A DNA stretch of 64,000 nucleotides from Burkholderia diffusa (GCF_001718315.1 NZ_CP013364.1:841346-905345), one strand, 5' to 3'. Numbered from the stretch's first letter, positions 42,078 through 51,499 are shown. The notes: generated from the sequence alone by a model not told the origin. Translations and numbers: made by a program.

Positions 42078-43958
42078 GTGCTCGAGACGACTGCATTCGC
42101 CGAAGCGGCGGACCTCATCGTACACAACGGCAAGATCGCGACGCAGGACGAGCGGCAGTCGTTCGTGACCGCGCTCGCGGTGAAGGACGGCCGGATCCTC
42201 GCGACCGGCAGCGGGCAGGACGTGATGCGCCATGCGCGCGACGGCACGCTGCGCATCGACCTGAACGGGCGCACCGTGATCCCGGGGCTGAACGATTCGC
42301 ACCTGCACGCGATACGCGGCGGCCTGAACTTCAACCTGGAGCTGCGCTGGGACGGCGTGCCGACGCTGGCCGACGCGCTCGGCATGCTGCGTCGCCAGGT
42401 GCTGCGCACGCCGGCGCCGCACTGGGTGCGCGTGGTCGGCGGCTGGACCGAATTCCAGTTCGCGGAAAAGCGCGGGCCGACGGTGGCCGAACTCAACGCG
42501 ATCGCGCCCGATACGCCCGTCTTCATCATGCACTTGGGCGACAGCGCGCTCCTGAACGCGGCCGCGCTGCGCGCGATCGGCTACGGCCGCGACACGTCCG
42601 ATCCGCCTGGCGGCGAGATCCAGCGCGATCGCCTCAACCGGCCGACCGGCATGCTGATCGCGCGTCCGGACATGTCCGTCCTGCATGCGGCGCTCGAGCG
42701 GGCGCCGAAGCTCGGCCTTGACGACCAGATGAATTCGATGCGGCATTTCATGCGCGAGCTGAATCGCCTGGGCGTGACGAGCGCGATCGACGCGGGCGGC
42801 GATTTCCAGGCCTATCCGGACGACTATGGCGCCGTCCTCGCGCTTGCGCAACGTGGCGAAATGACGGTGCGCATCGCCTACAGCCTGTTCGTGCAGCATG
42901 CGGGACGGGAGCTCGACGACTACGCGCGGTGGGTGACGCTGGCGAAGCCCGGCGACGGCGACGCGTTCCTGCGGATGAACGGCGCGGGCGAGCTGCTCGT
43001 GTATTCGGCCGCCGATTTCGGCAATTTTCTGGAGCCGCGCCCCGATCTGCCTGCCGCGCTCGAGAGCGAACTGGCCGAGGTGGTCCGGCTGCTGGTTCGG
43101 CACCGCTGGCCGTTCCGGCTGCATGCGACCTACGATGAATCGATCGGCCGCTTCCTGAACGTGCTCGAAGCCGTCAACCGCGAGATACCGTTCGACGGGC
43201 TGCGCTGGTTCTTCGACCACTGCGAGACGATTTCGGACGCGAACATCGCGCGCATCGCCGCGCTCGGCGGCGGCGTGACGGTCCAGCACCGGATGGCGTT
43301 CCAAGGCGAGTACTTCATCGCGCGCTACGGCGCGCAAGCCGCCACGCGCACGCCGCCGATCCGCGCGATGCTGGAGGCCGGGCTGCCGGTCGGCGCCGGC
43401 ACCGACGCGACGCGCATTGCGAGCTACAACCCGTTCGTGTCGCTGTACTGGATGGTGTCCGGGCGAACGGTCGGCGGCACGGCGCTCTATCCCGAACGCA
43501 ACCGGCTCAGCCGCATGGAGGCGCTGCGCCGCTACACGGTCGGCAGCGCGTGGTTCTCGAACGAAGACGATCGCAAGGGCGCGCTGGTGCCTGGCCAGTA
43601 TGCGGATTTCGCGGTGCTGACGGACGACTATTTCACGATCGATGAGCCGCGGATCAAGTCGCTGTCGTCGGTGCTGACGGTTGTCGACGGCAAGGTCGTG
43701 CATGCCGACGACGAGTTCGAAGCGCTGGCGCCACCGCCGCTGCCGGTCAGTCCCGCGTGGTCGCCGGTCGTCGAGTTCGGCGAATTCGCGCGCCGTCGTT
43801 GGACGGCCTCGATGCCGATGCGTGCGGCGGCTGACGGCAACCCGGATGCGCGCGTCGCGCGTGGGCATGCGGGCCGTTTCATGCAGCGCCTGCAGGCCGC
43901 CGCGACGGAGGTCGTCGAGCAGTGCGAAGGATTTGTCCGCCACGGTGGCGCCTTTTAG
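42078..43958 (+). CDS. Amidohydrolase family 3 (YtcJ-like)
   Basis: 626 residues from the GTG at 42078 with GGGAGGG upstream. Metal-dependent hydrolase of the YtcJ/AtzD-like amidohydrolase 3 group: N-terminal beta-sandwich (ADLIVHNGKIATQDE), metal motif VIPGLNDSHLHAIRGG, a barrel with FRLHATYDESIGRF and RWFFDHCETISD, and the C-terminal Asp in PVGAGTDATRIASYNP. Length is slightly above the family average because of a C-terminal tail (about residues 570-626). No signal peptide is present. Substrate unknown; these enzymes attack C-N bonds of amides and N-acyl compounds. Probably controlled by the preceding winged-helix ATPase. Confidence 0.85.
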   Translation: MLETTAFAEAADLIVHNGKIATQDERQSFVTALAVKDGRILATGSGQDVMRHARDGTLRIDLNGRTVIPGLNDSHLHAIRGGLNFNLELRWDGVPTLADALGMLRRQVLRTPAPHWVRVVGGWTEFQFAEKRGPTVAELNAIAPDTPVFIMHLGDSALLNAAALRAIGYGRDTSDPPGGEIQRDRLNRPTGMLIARPDMSVLHAALERAPKLGLDDQMNSMRHFMRELNRLGVTSAIDAGGDFQAYPDDYGAVLALAQRGEMTVRIAYSLFVQHAGRELDDYARWVTLAKPGDGDAFLRMNGAGELLVYSAADFGNFLEPRPDLPAALESELAEVVRLLVRHRWPFRLHATYDESIGRFLNVLEAVNREIPFDGLRWFFDHCETISDANIARIAALGGGVTVQHRMAFQGEYFIARYGAQAATRTPPIRAMLEAGLPVGAGTDATRIASYNPFVSLYWMVSGRTVGGTALYPERNRLSRMEALRRYTVGSAWFSNEDDRKGALVPGQYADFAVLTDDYFTIDEPRIKSLSSVLTVVDGKVVHADDEFEALAPPPLPVSPAWSPVVEFGEFARRRWTASMPMRAAADGNPDARVARGHAGRFMQRLQAAATEVVEQCEGFVRHGGAF

Positions 43959-44053
43959 GACGGCATGGGTCAGCGCGCGGGATAGCGGTGCCGGTGCGTG
44001 CCGCGCGGCGAATGAATAATTTTTCGCCCTGGCAACGGGCAGAAGGAGACAGG

Positions 44054-44725
44054 ATGAGTTCTGCGCACACGTCTGCGCCGGCCGACGACGAAGTCGCCGG
44101 CGTCCGCATTCCACGGACGCCGATGGCGATCGAAGCCGCCGAAGCGGCCCGCGCGTCGCTGCCGCGCGTGATCGCCGATCACGCATGCCGGGTGTTCGTT
44201 CTCGCGTCGCTTGCCGCGCGCCGCGCCGGCGACACGCTCGATGCCGATGCGCTGTACGTGGCCGCGATGTACGCGAACATGGGGCTGAGCCCGGCCTACT
44301 GCCGCTCGACCGAACGCTACGAGATCGACAGCGCCGATGCCGCGCAGGCGTTCCTGCTGCGGCATCAGACGTCGCAGCACCTGCGCGACGACGTGTGGTG
44401 CGCGATCGCGCTGCATACGACGCCCGGGGTGGCCGCGCGCGTGTCGCCGCTCGCGCGTGCGCTGGCGTCTGCCGTGTCGACCGACCTGATGGCGACCGGC
44501 TGCGACGCGTATTCGGCGGACGAGCGCCGCGCACTGCTCGCGGCCTACCCGCGCGGCGAAGGGTTCGCGGATGCGTTCCTCGACGCGCTCGCGCGCGGCG
44601 TCGCACACCGGCCGGCGTCGACGTTCGGCACGTGGAGCGCGGACGTGCTCGAGCGCGCCGATCCGGATTTCCACCGGCCGAATTTCTGTGGACGTGTGCT
44701 TGGTGCGCGCTGGCCGGATGCCTGA
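44054..44725 (+). CDS. HD-fold protein, cyanamide hydratase-like, with the HD pair lost
   Basis: 223 residues from the ATG at 44054 (AAGGAG upstream). Overall pattern of the bacterial cyanamide-hydratase/HD family: IPRTPMAIEAAEAARASLPR, the metal-His segment ADHACRVFVLAS, LYVAAMYANMGLSPAY, DVWCAIALHTTPGVAAR, and the C-terminus FHRPNFCGRVLGARWPDA. Relatives read F-H-D-L-G-L where this protein has Y-A-N-M-G-L (about residues 75-80), so the defining His-Asp metal ligands are replaced by Ala-Asn. Other His residues are kept. It is therefore probably catalytically inactive or altered in metal use. Shadow frames upstream have no ribosome site. It follows the amidohydrolase by 95 bases. Confidence 0.75.
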   Translation: MSSAHTSAPADDEVAGVRIPRTPMAIEAAEAARASLPRVIADHACRVFVLASLAARRAGDTLDADALYVAAMYANMGLSPAYCRSTERYEIDSADAAQAFLLRHQTSQHLRDDVWCAIALHTTPGVAARVSPLARALASAVSTDLMATGCDAYSADERRALLAAYPRGEGFADAFLDALARGVAHRPASTFGTWSADVLERADPDFHRPNFCGRVLGARWPDA

Positions 44726-44767
44726 GCGCATTGCCCGGGCGCATGCTTCCTGATTCCGGCGATCGAG

Positions 44768-44795
44768 CCGGCGGCGGTGGCCGGGCCGCCGCCGG
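44768..44795. terminator. Bidirectional terminator-like hairpin
   Basis: Perfect 10-base arms CCGGCGGCGG / CCGCCGCCGG with an 8-base loop, located between the convergent HD-family and Old Yellow Enzyme genes. No U-tract. Confidence 0.5.
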
Positions 44796-44800
44796 GACGT

Positions 44801-45913
44801 TCAGGTGTTCAGGGCCGCCCCATCGTGACGCGCGTAATCGACGTATCCCGCGCGGTCGCCGCCGTACCAGCCGACCGTCTTCGGCGCGGCGAGCGGCGCA
44901 TTCGCCGCGATGCGCTCGACGAGATCGGGGTTCGCGATGTATGCGCGCGCGAACGCGACGAGATCGGCATCGCCCGCGTCGATCAGTGCACTCGCCGCGT
45001 CCGGCGCGATGCCGCCGTTGACGATCAACGTGCCGCGATACGCGTCGCGCGTGTTGGCGACGATGCGCGGCAGGTCGGGCTCGCCGCTCCAGCCGTTGGT
45101 GTCCGCCGCGTGCACGTAGGCGACGCCGGCTTCGTCGAGCATGCGCCCGACGTACGCGTAGGTCGCATCCGGATCCGCGTCGCGCACGTTGTTGTACTTC
45201 GCGTACGGCGAGATGCGCACGCCCACACGATCGAGCGGCAGCTCGCCGCCGACCGCGTCGACGATTTCCTCGAGGAAGCGCGCGCGGTTCGCGAGCGAGC
45301 CGCCGTAGCGGTCGTCGCGGCGGTTCAGCGTCGACGACAGGAACTGGTGCGGCAGGTAGCCGTTGGCTGCGTGAATCTCGACGCCGTCGAAGCCGGCCGC
45401 CTTCGCGCGACGTGCCGCCTGGCGGAATTCCTCGACCGTCGCGGCGACCTCGTCGGTCGTCATCGCGCGCGACGGCGTCGCATGAATCTTCGTGTAGTAG
45501 CCGTTCTGCAACTGCGCCCACACCTGCAGCTGTTCGAGATCATCGTTGACGCCGGACGGTGACAGCGGCGCTTCGCCGCCGAGCAGCGTCAGCGAGCTGA
45601 CCCGGCCGCCGTGCCACAGCTGCGCGAAGATGCGACCGCCGTTTGCATGGACCGCGTCGGTGACCTGCTTCCAGCCGGCTGCCTGTTCGTCGGTGACGAG
45701 CCCGGGCGTCAGTTCGAACGCCGCGGAGGCCGGGCTGACGTTGGTCGCTTCGGTGACGATCAGGCCGGCGGACGCGCGCTGCGCGTAGTACTCGGCCATG
45801 AGCCCGGTCGGCTGGCCGCGCGACGGCGCGCGAGAACGCGTCATCGGCCCCATCACGATACGGTTGGGAAGCGGCAGGCCGCGCAGATCGTAGTTGCTGA
45901 GCAGGGAAGACAT
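44801..45913 (-). CDS. Old Yellow Enzyme-family alkene reductase (NemA-like)
   Basis: FMN-dependent NAD(P)H reductase for activated C=C bonds or nitro groups. 370 residues from the ATG at 45913 behind AAAGGAA. Landmarks: LPNRIVMGPMTRSRA, AQLWHGGRVS, FDGVEIHAANGYLPHQFLSS with the substrate-binding His-Asn pair, NRRDDRYGGSLANRARFLEE, and the flavin-phosphate region LIVNGGIAPDAASAL with DLVAFARAYIANPDLV. It sits 158 bases behind an MFS exporter on the same strand; the two could share regulation against electrophiles or nitro compounds. Confidence 0.92.
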   Translation of the reverse strand: MSSLLSNYDLRGLPLPNRIVMGPMTRSRAPSRGQPTGLMAEYYAQRASAGLIVTEATNVSPASAAFELTPGLVTDEQAAGWKQVTDAVHANGGRIFAQLWHGGRVSSLTLLGGEAPLSPSGVNDDLEQLQVWAQLQNGYYTKIHATPSRAMTTDEVAATVEEFRQAARRAKAAGFDGVEIHAANGYLPHQFLSSTLNRRDDRYGGSLANRARFLEEIVDAVGGELPLDRVGVRISPYAKYNNVRDADPDATYAYVGRMLDEAGVAYVHAADTNGWSGEPDLPRIVANTRDAYRGTLIVNGGIAPDAASALIDAGDADLVAFARAYIANPDLVERIAANAPLAAPKTVGWYGGDRAGYVDYARHDGAALNT

Positions 45914-46071
45914 GATGGATTCCTTTTGCGTGGGGCAGGGCGGCGCCACGGAGCGTGCGGCTTCGGCCGATGCGAGGGCGGGCCCTGCGGGAAGTCGGGG
46001 ATGACGTGCCGGCAGCGTTCCGTGCGCGAGCAGCCTGTGCGGCGTTCGCGTGAACCGGTGCCGGCGCCGGT

Positions 46072-47289
46072 TCAGGACTGTGCGTGGCGTTGCGCGTGCG
46101 GCCGCCCGATCACGAGGTAGTGGGCGAGCGCGACGATCGGGAACACGCCGGCGACGGCGGCGACGAGCGGCCAGCCGCCATGCTCGTACAGCGGGCTAGC
46201 AAGCGCGGAGCCGACGGCGCCGCCGACGAAGATGCTCGTCATGTACAGCGCATTCAGGCGGTTGCGGCTCGCGGCATGCAGCGCATAGATCTCGCGTTGG
46301 CCGAGCACCATGTTCATCTGCACCGCGAAGTCGAGCACGATGCCGGTGACGACGAGGCCATACAGCCCGGCGCCGTGGACCAGCGCGACCGCATACGACA
46401 GCGCGCCGGCGACCAGTGCGATCAGCGTGGCCCGCACCGTATGGCCGGCGTCCGCGAGGCGGCCGGCGACGGGCGCCGACGTCGCGCCGATTGCGCCGAC
46501 CAGCGCGAACAGTCCGATGGCCGATTGCGACAGGCCGTAGTGACGCGTGAGCTCGACCGGCACGGCGGTCCAGAACAGGCTGAACGACGCGAACATCAGG
46601 CCCTGGTAGAACGCGCGGTGGCGCAGCACCGGCATCGTGCGCACGAGATGCAGCAGCGAGCCGATCAGTTCGAAATACGTCGCGCGGTGATCGGGCTGGC
46701 GTGACGGGATCGTCAGCGCGAGCACGACCGTCACGAGCGTCATCAGCACGGCGGCGGCCGCGAACACGAAGCGCCAGCCGAACGCATCGGCCACCACGCT
46801 CGACAGCGGACGCGCGAGCAGGATGCCGAGCAGCAGCCCGCTCATGATCGTGCCGACCACGCGGCCGCGCGAATGATCGGGTGCCAGATGCGCGGCGAGC
46901 GGCACGAGGATCTGTACGGCGACCGAGCTGAAGCCGATCAGCAGCGAGATCGCGAGGAACGGCCCGGGCGTCTGCACCATCGCCGCGGCCGCCAGGCTCG
47001 CGATCGACACGACGGCGGTCGTGATCATCAGCTTGCGGTTCTCGAGCAGGTCGCCGAGCGGCACGATGAAGAACAGGCCGAATGCGTAGCCGATCTGCGT
47101 CAGCGATACGATGAGGCTCGCGGTTTCGCCGGACATGTGCAGGCTGGGCGCGATGAGTTCGGTGATCGGTTGCGCGTAGTACAGGTTCGCGACGATCGCG
47201 CCGCAACTGAACGCGAACAGCAGGATGAGGCCCTGCGTGAGCTTGGCTGCGTGCCCGTGGGGCGCGAGCGGGGTGGATTCTGCTGACAT
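46072..47289 (-). CDS. MFS transporter (DHA1-like, YnfM/NepI-type)
   Basis: 405 residues from the ATG at 47289, which has AAGGAG upstream. Twelve hydrophobic helices: IVANLYYAQPITELI after helix 1, IGYAFGLFFIVPLGDLLENR in helix 2-loop 2-3 with the D-x-x-E-x-R version of the MFS motif, SRGRVVGTIMSGLLLGILLA, and ALYMTSIFVGGAVGSALASP. Likely drug or metabolite efflux. A TTATTGATCGATCGATAA palindrome lies about 100 bases upstream and is the best candidate operator. Upstream of the Old Yellow Enzyme gene on the same strand. Confidence 0.9.
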   Translation of the reverse strand: MSAESTPLAPHGHAAKLTQGLILLFAFSCGAIVANLYYAQPITELIAPSLHMSGETASLIVSLTQIGYAFGLFFIVPLGDLLENRKLMITTAVVSIASLAAAAMVQTPGPFLAISLLIGFSSVAVQILVPLAAHLAPDHSRGRVVGTIMSGLLLGILLARPLSSVVADAFGWRFVFAAAAVLMTLVTVVLALTIPSRQPDHRATYFELIGSLLHLVRTMPVLRHRAFYQGLMFASFSLFWTAVPVELTRHYGLSQSAIGLFALVGAIGATSAPVAGRLADAGHTVRATLIALVAGALSYAVALVHGAGLYGLVVTGIVLDFAVQMNMVLGQREIYALHAASRNRLNALYMTSIFVGGAVGSALASPLYEHGGWPLVAAVAGVFPIVALAHYLVIGRPHAQRHAQS

Positions 47290-47748
47290 GATCGACTCCT
47301 TGTAGAGAGATGTCGGGAGCCCTTTCTTCGGGCGGGCGTTGCGATTGCCGGTGCGGCGAAACGACAACCGCCGCATTGCCGTCAAGATTATTGATCGATC
47401 GATAACAAGGGAATACGCCTGCTGCGCAATCGAGCATTGCGTGATGCGCAAAGGGGATGGATCGCGTGCGCGTTCATGGGCGCGCGCCGAGGCCGAGTTA
47501 GGTCGCGTTCCGCGCGCTGGCGCGCGGGAGGCCGGCCAGCGCGCCGCGGCGTGTGGCTGCCCACGACGCGGTTCGCGCCTTGATGTCGTGGGCGTCGAGG
47601 GCAGTGTATGTGCGAGAGTGAAGCAGGCCTGCGGCGCGGATATCGCGGATCGCGAAGACCATGGCCCCGTCTGGATCGTGCGGACTGAATTGTCCTGAAA
47701 CCGCGTTGAATCGCCTGATTCATGCGGTGTGCGACGAGGTGGGCGATG
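47290..47748. other. Regulatory spacer upstream of MFS gene
   Basis: About 460 bases between two minus-strand units. It contains the palindrome at 47388-47405. Its second half (47450-47748) holds only short Arg-rich frames and is the 3' region of the LysR gene's transcript. No RNA gene was recognised. Confidence 0.5.
47388..47405. promoter_or_regulatory. Palindrome TTATTGATCGATCGATAA
   Basis: An 18-base inverted repeat with one mismatched pair, 99 bases before the MFS start. It shares 15 of 18 positions with the element before the TetR gene (31391-31408, minus strand). Confidence 0.55.
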
Positions 47749-48666
47749 TCAGCCGCGCTTGCCCTGCAGCGTCGGAATCTGTGCGAACAGGCCCGCGAGC
47801 CAGTCGACGAAGAGCTTGAGCTTCACGGGCGTGTGCCGATTGGGCGGATACAGGATCGAGATCGGCCGCGGCGGCGCGTTGAAATCGGTGAGCACCTCGC
47901 GCAGGCGCCCCGACTTCAGGTACGGCTCGACCAGGTACAGCGACGTCTTGATCAGGCCGATTCCCGCGACACCGCATTCGATGTAGGTGTCGGCGTCGTT
48001 TACCGCGACCGTGCCGCACATCTGCACGATGCGCGATTCGCCGTCGACGACGTAGTCCCACGGTCGCGGCCGGCCCGTGTCGGCCGAGATGTGGCTGACC
48101 GCGACGTGCTGCGTCAGGTCGTCCACCGTTTCGGGGGCGCCGCACCGCTCGAGATACGCGGGGGCCGCGCATGTGCAGGTCGTGAGGCTGCCGATCCGTT
48201 TCGCGACCATCCCCGAGTCGTCGAGCGCGCCGACGCGCACGACGCAATCGACGCCTTCGCCGACGAGATCGATCTGCCGGTCGGTCACGCCGAGTTCGAC
48301 GGAGATGCCCGGATTGGCGGCGAGAAACTGCGGCAGCGCGGGCACCATGATCTGCTTGGCCATGGCCGGCGGCAGGTTCACCTTCAGCCGGCCGCGCGGC
48401 ACGTTGCGCGCCTGCGAGACGGCCGCTTCCATGTCGTCGATCTCGCGCAGCACGCCGACGCAGCGTTCGTAATAGGCCTGCCCGTCCTCGGTCAGCGAGA
48501 TGCGGCGCGTCGTGCGGTTCAGCAGCCGGCAACCGAGATGCCGTTCGAGCGTGCTCAGCAGCGCGGATACGCGCGGCGTCGTGAGTCCGGTCGTGTCCGA
48601 CGCGCGCGTGAAGCTGCCCGTCTCGACGATGCGCGTGAACACGCGCATCGAAAGCAAGGTATCCAT
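47749..48666 (-). CDS. LysR-family transcriptional regulator
   Basis: 305 residues. HTH region LLSMRVFTRIVETGSFTRAS and TTGLTTPRVSALLSTLERHL at the N-terminus, followed by RLLNRTTRRISLTEDG and the CrgA-type effector domain (RGRLKVNLPPAMAKQIMVPA, AGIGLIKTSLYLVEPYLKSG). It follows the molybdenum hydroxylase operon by 71 bases on the same strand and may regulate that operon or the MFS/Old Yellow Enzyme pair ahead of it. Confidence 0.92.
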   Translation of the reverse strand: MDTLLSMRVFTRIVETGSFTRASDTTGLTTPRVSALLSTLERHLGCRLLNRTTRRISLTEDGQAYYERCVGVLREIDDMEAAVSQARNVPRGRLKVNLPPAMAKQIMVPALPQFLAANPGISVELGVTDRQIDLVGEGVDCVVRVGALDDSGMVAKRIGSLTTCTCAAPAYLERCGAPETVDDLTQHVAVSHISADTGRPRPWDYVVDGESRIVQMCGTVAVNDADTYIECGVAGIGLIKTSLYLVEPYLKSGRLREVLTDFNAPPRPISILYPPNRHTPVKLKLFVDWLAGLFAQIPTLQGKRG

Positions 48667-48737
48667 CGTTCAGAAATCTCCAGCCTGTCTGGTTGTCGAC
48701 GCCGGTTCGTGCCGGCTCGATCGGTCGTGATATTCGG

Positions 48738-50999
48738 CTATGCGTCGATGCGTTTCCTGAGCGAATCGCCGGCGAACGGCATTTCGCGCATGCGCTGGCC
48801 GGTCGCGTCGAAGATCGCGTTGGCCAGCGCGCCGGCGGTCGGACCCATTGACGCTTCGGCCGCGCCGAGGAACGGCGCGCCGGGGCGATTGATCAGATGC
48901 ACCTTCAGGCTTTGCGGCGCGGCCGAGAAACGCAGGATCGGATAGCTGCTCCAGTCGAAACTGCGAATGCGCCGTGTATCGTATTGCAGCGCCTCGTACA
49001 GCGTCCAGCTGGCGGCCTGCACGATGCCGCCCTCGATCTGGTTGCGGATGCCGTCGGGCGACACGATCTGGCCGGCGTCAACGGCGACTTCCGCGTGGTT
49101 GAGCGTCACGTGGCCCGTCTCCGGCACGACCGTGATGTCGACCGCGATCGCGACGTAGGCCATCAGGTTCTTGTATTTGCCGAACGCGAAGCCGACGCCG
49201 CGATTGCGCGCACGCGGCGGCCGCGGCCAGCCGAATTTGGTCGCGGCGAGCTGGATCACCTGGCGTGCGCGATGATCCTGCATGTGGCGCAGGCGGAATT
49301 CGACCGGGTCGATGCCGGCGGCGTGCGCGAGCTCGTCCATGAAGCTTTCGATGGCCCAGACGTTGGTGTGCGCGCCGAGCGAGCGCATCGCGGAAGTCTG
49401 CAGCGGCATCGTCGGCGAGAAGTTATTGACGATGTGCATGTTCGGCAGCGCGTACAACGGGATCGCGTTGCGATCGCCGCCGCCCTCGGGCTGCAGCATC
49501 GGCGTCGACGGCGCGGGCACGAACGGCGGCTCGAGCATGCGCGCGGGCAGAAGCCGGCCGGCGTTGACGATTCGCTCGTTGTGCGAACTGCTCCACAGCG
49601 CGTATTTCCAGTCGACGATGTGGCCGCCCGCGTCGAGCGACGCGCTGAGCTCGGTGACCATCGCCGGCGTAAAGTGGTCCCACGTGTGCTCCTGCTCGCG
49701 CATCCATTGCACGCGGATCGGCTTGCCGGGCATCGCGGCCGCGATCAGCGCCGCATGCGCGGCCGCGTCGTCCGCGCCGTTGTGCCCGTAGCAGCCGGAG
49801 CCCTCGGTGTGGATGCAGCGCACGCTCGCCTTCGGCATCGACAGCATCTCGGCGAGCGCGTCGCGCAGCGGATAAACGCCCTGCGAGTGGGTCCACACCG
49901 TCAGCGCGCCGTTCTCGAGATGGGCGACCGAACACGATGGCCCGATCGAGCCGTGCAGCAGGTAGTTCTTCAGGAACGTGGCGGAGAGCGTCTTCGTCGC
50001 GGGCGCGGTCGACGCATGCGTGTTGGCGATCTCGATGCGTTGGGTCGCGATCCGCTTCAGATCCTCGTGGACCTTTGCGCGATCGGGCAGCGGCCGTCCG
50101 TCGGACCAGCGGCAGCCGGCGGCCAGCGCGCGCTGTGCGACCACCGCCTGCCATTCTCCCTGCGCGACGACGGCGAGCATGCTGCCGTTGCGCACGATCC
50201 GCACGACGCCCGGCATCTTCAGGATCGCGGCTTCGTCGAACGACAGCAGCTTCGCGTCGTACACCGGCGGCATCACGACCCGCGCGTGCAGCATGCCCGG
50301 CAGCGTCATGTCCTGCACGTAGCTGAGGCCGCCCGTGACCTTGTTCGGAATGTCCACGCGCGGCAGCGACGTGCCGATCACGGCGAACGTGGCCGGCGGC
50401 TTCAGCGGCGAGCTCGGCGTGGCGTTGCGGTGCAGGTCGACGGTGCGCACCGCGTCGGCATAGCGCATCGTGCGGCCGTCCGGCGCCTTGATGACGGCGT
50501 CGGCGACGGTCAGCGTGCGCGGATCGACGCCGAACTGCTTCGCCGCGCCGTCGACCAGCAGGCCGCGCACCTGCGCGGCGGCGTTCAGCAGCGCGGAGCC
50601 GCTGTCCGCCATCGTGTGACTGCCGGCCGTCAGGCCCTCGTCGGGCGAAGCGCCGGTGTCGGCGGTCAGGAACGTGATCAGCGAGGGCTTCATGTTCAGC
50701 TCCTCGGCGGCCACCTGCAGCAACGCGGTGCGCACGCCGGTGCCGAGCTCGACCTTGCCGGTAAACACGGTGACCTTGCCGTCGGGCGCGATCTTGATCC
50801 ACGCGTCCAGCAGCGGGTTCGTCTTCAGGCTGCCGGCCAGCGTTTCCGTGGCCTTGCCGACGTGGACGGCGGCGCCTTCGTCCGCGATCACGACCTCGGC
50901 GAGCGCACGCGCGGCGGGCGCGAAGGTGAACGCGACGAAGAGCGCGCCGGAAACCATGAAGTGCCGGCGGCCTTCGTCGATGTCGTCGGGGGCGTTCAT
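48738..50999 (-). CDS. Molybdenum hydroxylase large subunit (IorB/aldehyde dehydrogenase type), Tat-exported
   Basis: Molybdopterin-binding catalytic subunit oxidising an aldehyde or N-heterocycle with water as oxygen donor. 753 residues from the ATG at 50999 (AAGGAG upstream), overlapping the Fe-S gene stop as ATGA. The N-terminal twin-Arg motif GRRHFMVSGALFVAFTFAPAA gives Tat export of the folded enzyme. Cofactor-domain landmarks: VFTGKVELGTGVRTALLQVA, VWTHSQGVYPLRDALAEML, EGSGCYGHNGADDAAAHAAL, and near the C-terminus GAPFLGAAEASMGPTAGALA with the catalytic Glu. It forms a three-gene operon with the 2Fe-2S subunit and a tri-haem cytochrome c; isoquinoline 1-oxidoreductase and periplasmic aldehyde dehydrogenases share this make-up. 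Confidence 0.9.
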   Translation of the reverse strand: MNAPDDIDEGRRHFMVSGALFVAFTFAPAARALAEVVIADEGAAVHVGKATETLAGSLKTNPLLDAWIKIAPDGKVTVFTGKVELGTGVRTALLQVAAEELNMKPSLITFLTADTGASPDEGLTAGSHTMADSGSALLNAAAQVRGLLVDGAAKQFGVDPRTLTVADAVIKAPDGRTMRYADAVRTVDLHRNATPSSPLKPPATFAVIGTSLPRVDIPNKVTGGLSYVQDMTLPGMLHARVVMPPVYDAKLLSFDEAAILKMPGVVRIVRNGSMLAVVAQGEWQAVVAQRALAAGCRWSDGRPLPDRAKVHEDLKRIATQRIEIANTHASTAPATKTLSATFLKNYLLHGSIGPSCSVAHLENGALTVWTHSQGVYPLRDALAEMLSMPKASVRCIHTEGSGCYGHNGADDAAAHAALIAAAMPGKPIRVQWMREQEHTWDHFTPAMVTELSASLDAGGHIVDWKYALWSSSHNERIVNAGRLLPARMLEPPFVPAPSTPMLQPEGGGDRNAIPLYALPNMHIVNNFSPTMPLQTSAMRSLGAHTNVWAIESFMDELAHAAGIDPVEFRLRHMQDHRARQVIQLAATKFGWPRPPRARNRGVGFAFGKYKNLMAYVAIAVDITVVPETGHVTLNHAEVAVDAGQIVSPDGIRNQIEGGIVQAASWTLYEALQYDTRRIRSFDWSSYPILRFSAAPQSLKVHLINRPGAPFLGAAEASMGPTAGALANAIFDATGQRMREMPFAGDSLRKRIDA

Positions 51000-51499
51000 C
51001 AGATCTCCTTGTTGATCATGACGGGCGCGGCGGACGGTTCCGGCTCCGGCAGCCCCGCGACCTGGCGCACGGCCGCCAGGATCCGCATATGCGTGCCGCA
51101 ACGGCACAGGTTCGGTTCCATGTGGGTGCGCAGCTCGCGTTCGGTCGGCTTCGGGTTGCGTTCGAGCAGCGCCTGCGCGCGCATGATCATTCCCGCGATG
51201 CAATAGCCGCACTGCGCGGCCTGGTGATCGATGAACGCTTGCTGGAGCTTGCCCGGATGTTCGGCGCTGCCGAGGCTCTCGACGGTCCTGACGTTGCGCG
51301 TGCCGATCGCGGCGACCGGGATCAGGCACGAGAACGTCGGCTTGTCGCCGACGATCACGGTGCACGCGCCGCATTGCCCGAGGCCGCAGCCGAACTTCGC
51401 GCCGTGCAGGTGCAGGTCGTTGCGCAGCGCGTACAGGAGCGGCGTGGACGGATCGATGTCGAGCGTGTGCTGCACGCCGTTCACGGTGAGGGTGATCAT
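50999..51499 (-). CDS. 2Fe-2S subunit of the molybdenum hydroxylase
   Basis: Relays electrons from molybdopterin to the cytochrome. 166 residues from the ATG at 51499 (GGAGGA upstream). Plant-type 2Fe-2S ligands in KFGCGLGQCGACTVIVGD (about residues 38-50) and a fourth Cys in PTFSCLIPV; the second cluster in AAQCGYCIAGMIMRAQALLE and LCRCGTHMRILAAVRQVA. No signal peptide: it is probably carried out with the Tat substrate. Its start overlaps the cytochrome stop (ATGA) and its stop overlaps the large subunit's start, so the three genes are tightly coupled. Confidence 0.94.
   Translation of the reverse strand: MITLTVNGVQHTLDIDPSTPLLYALRNDLHLHGAKFGCGLGQCGACTVIVGDKPTFSCLIPVAAIGTRNVRTVESLGSAEHPGKLQQAFIDHQAAQCGYCIAGMIMRAQALLERNPKPTERELRTHMEPNLCRCGTHMRILAAVRQVAGLPEPEPSAAPVMINKEI

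Noticed and set aside
38934..45521. Minus-strand open frame of about 2195 codons
   Set aside because: It is antisense to well-supported genes (winged-helix ATPase regulator, amidohydrolase, HD-fold protein). Its product is Arg/Ala/Gln/His-rich with no motif, as expected from high GC3 on the coding strand.
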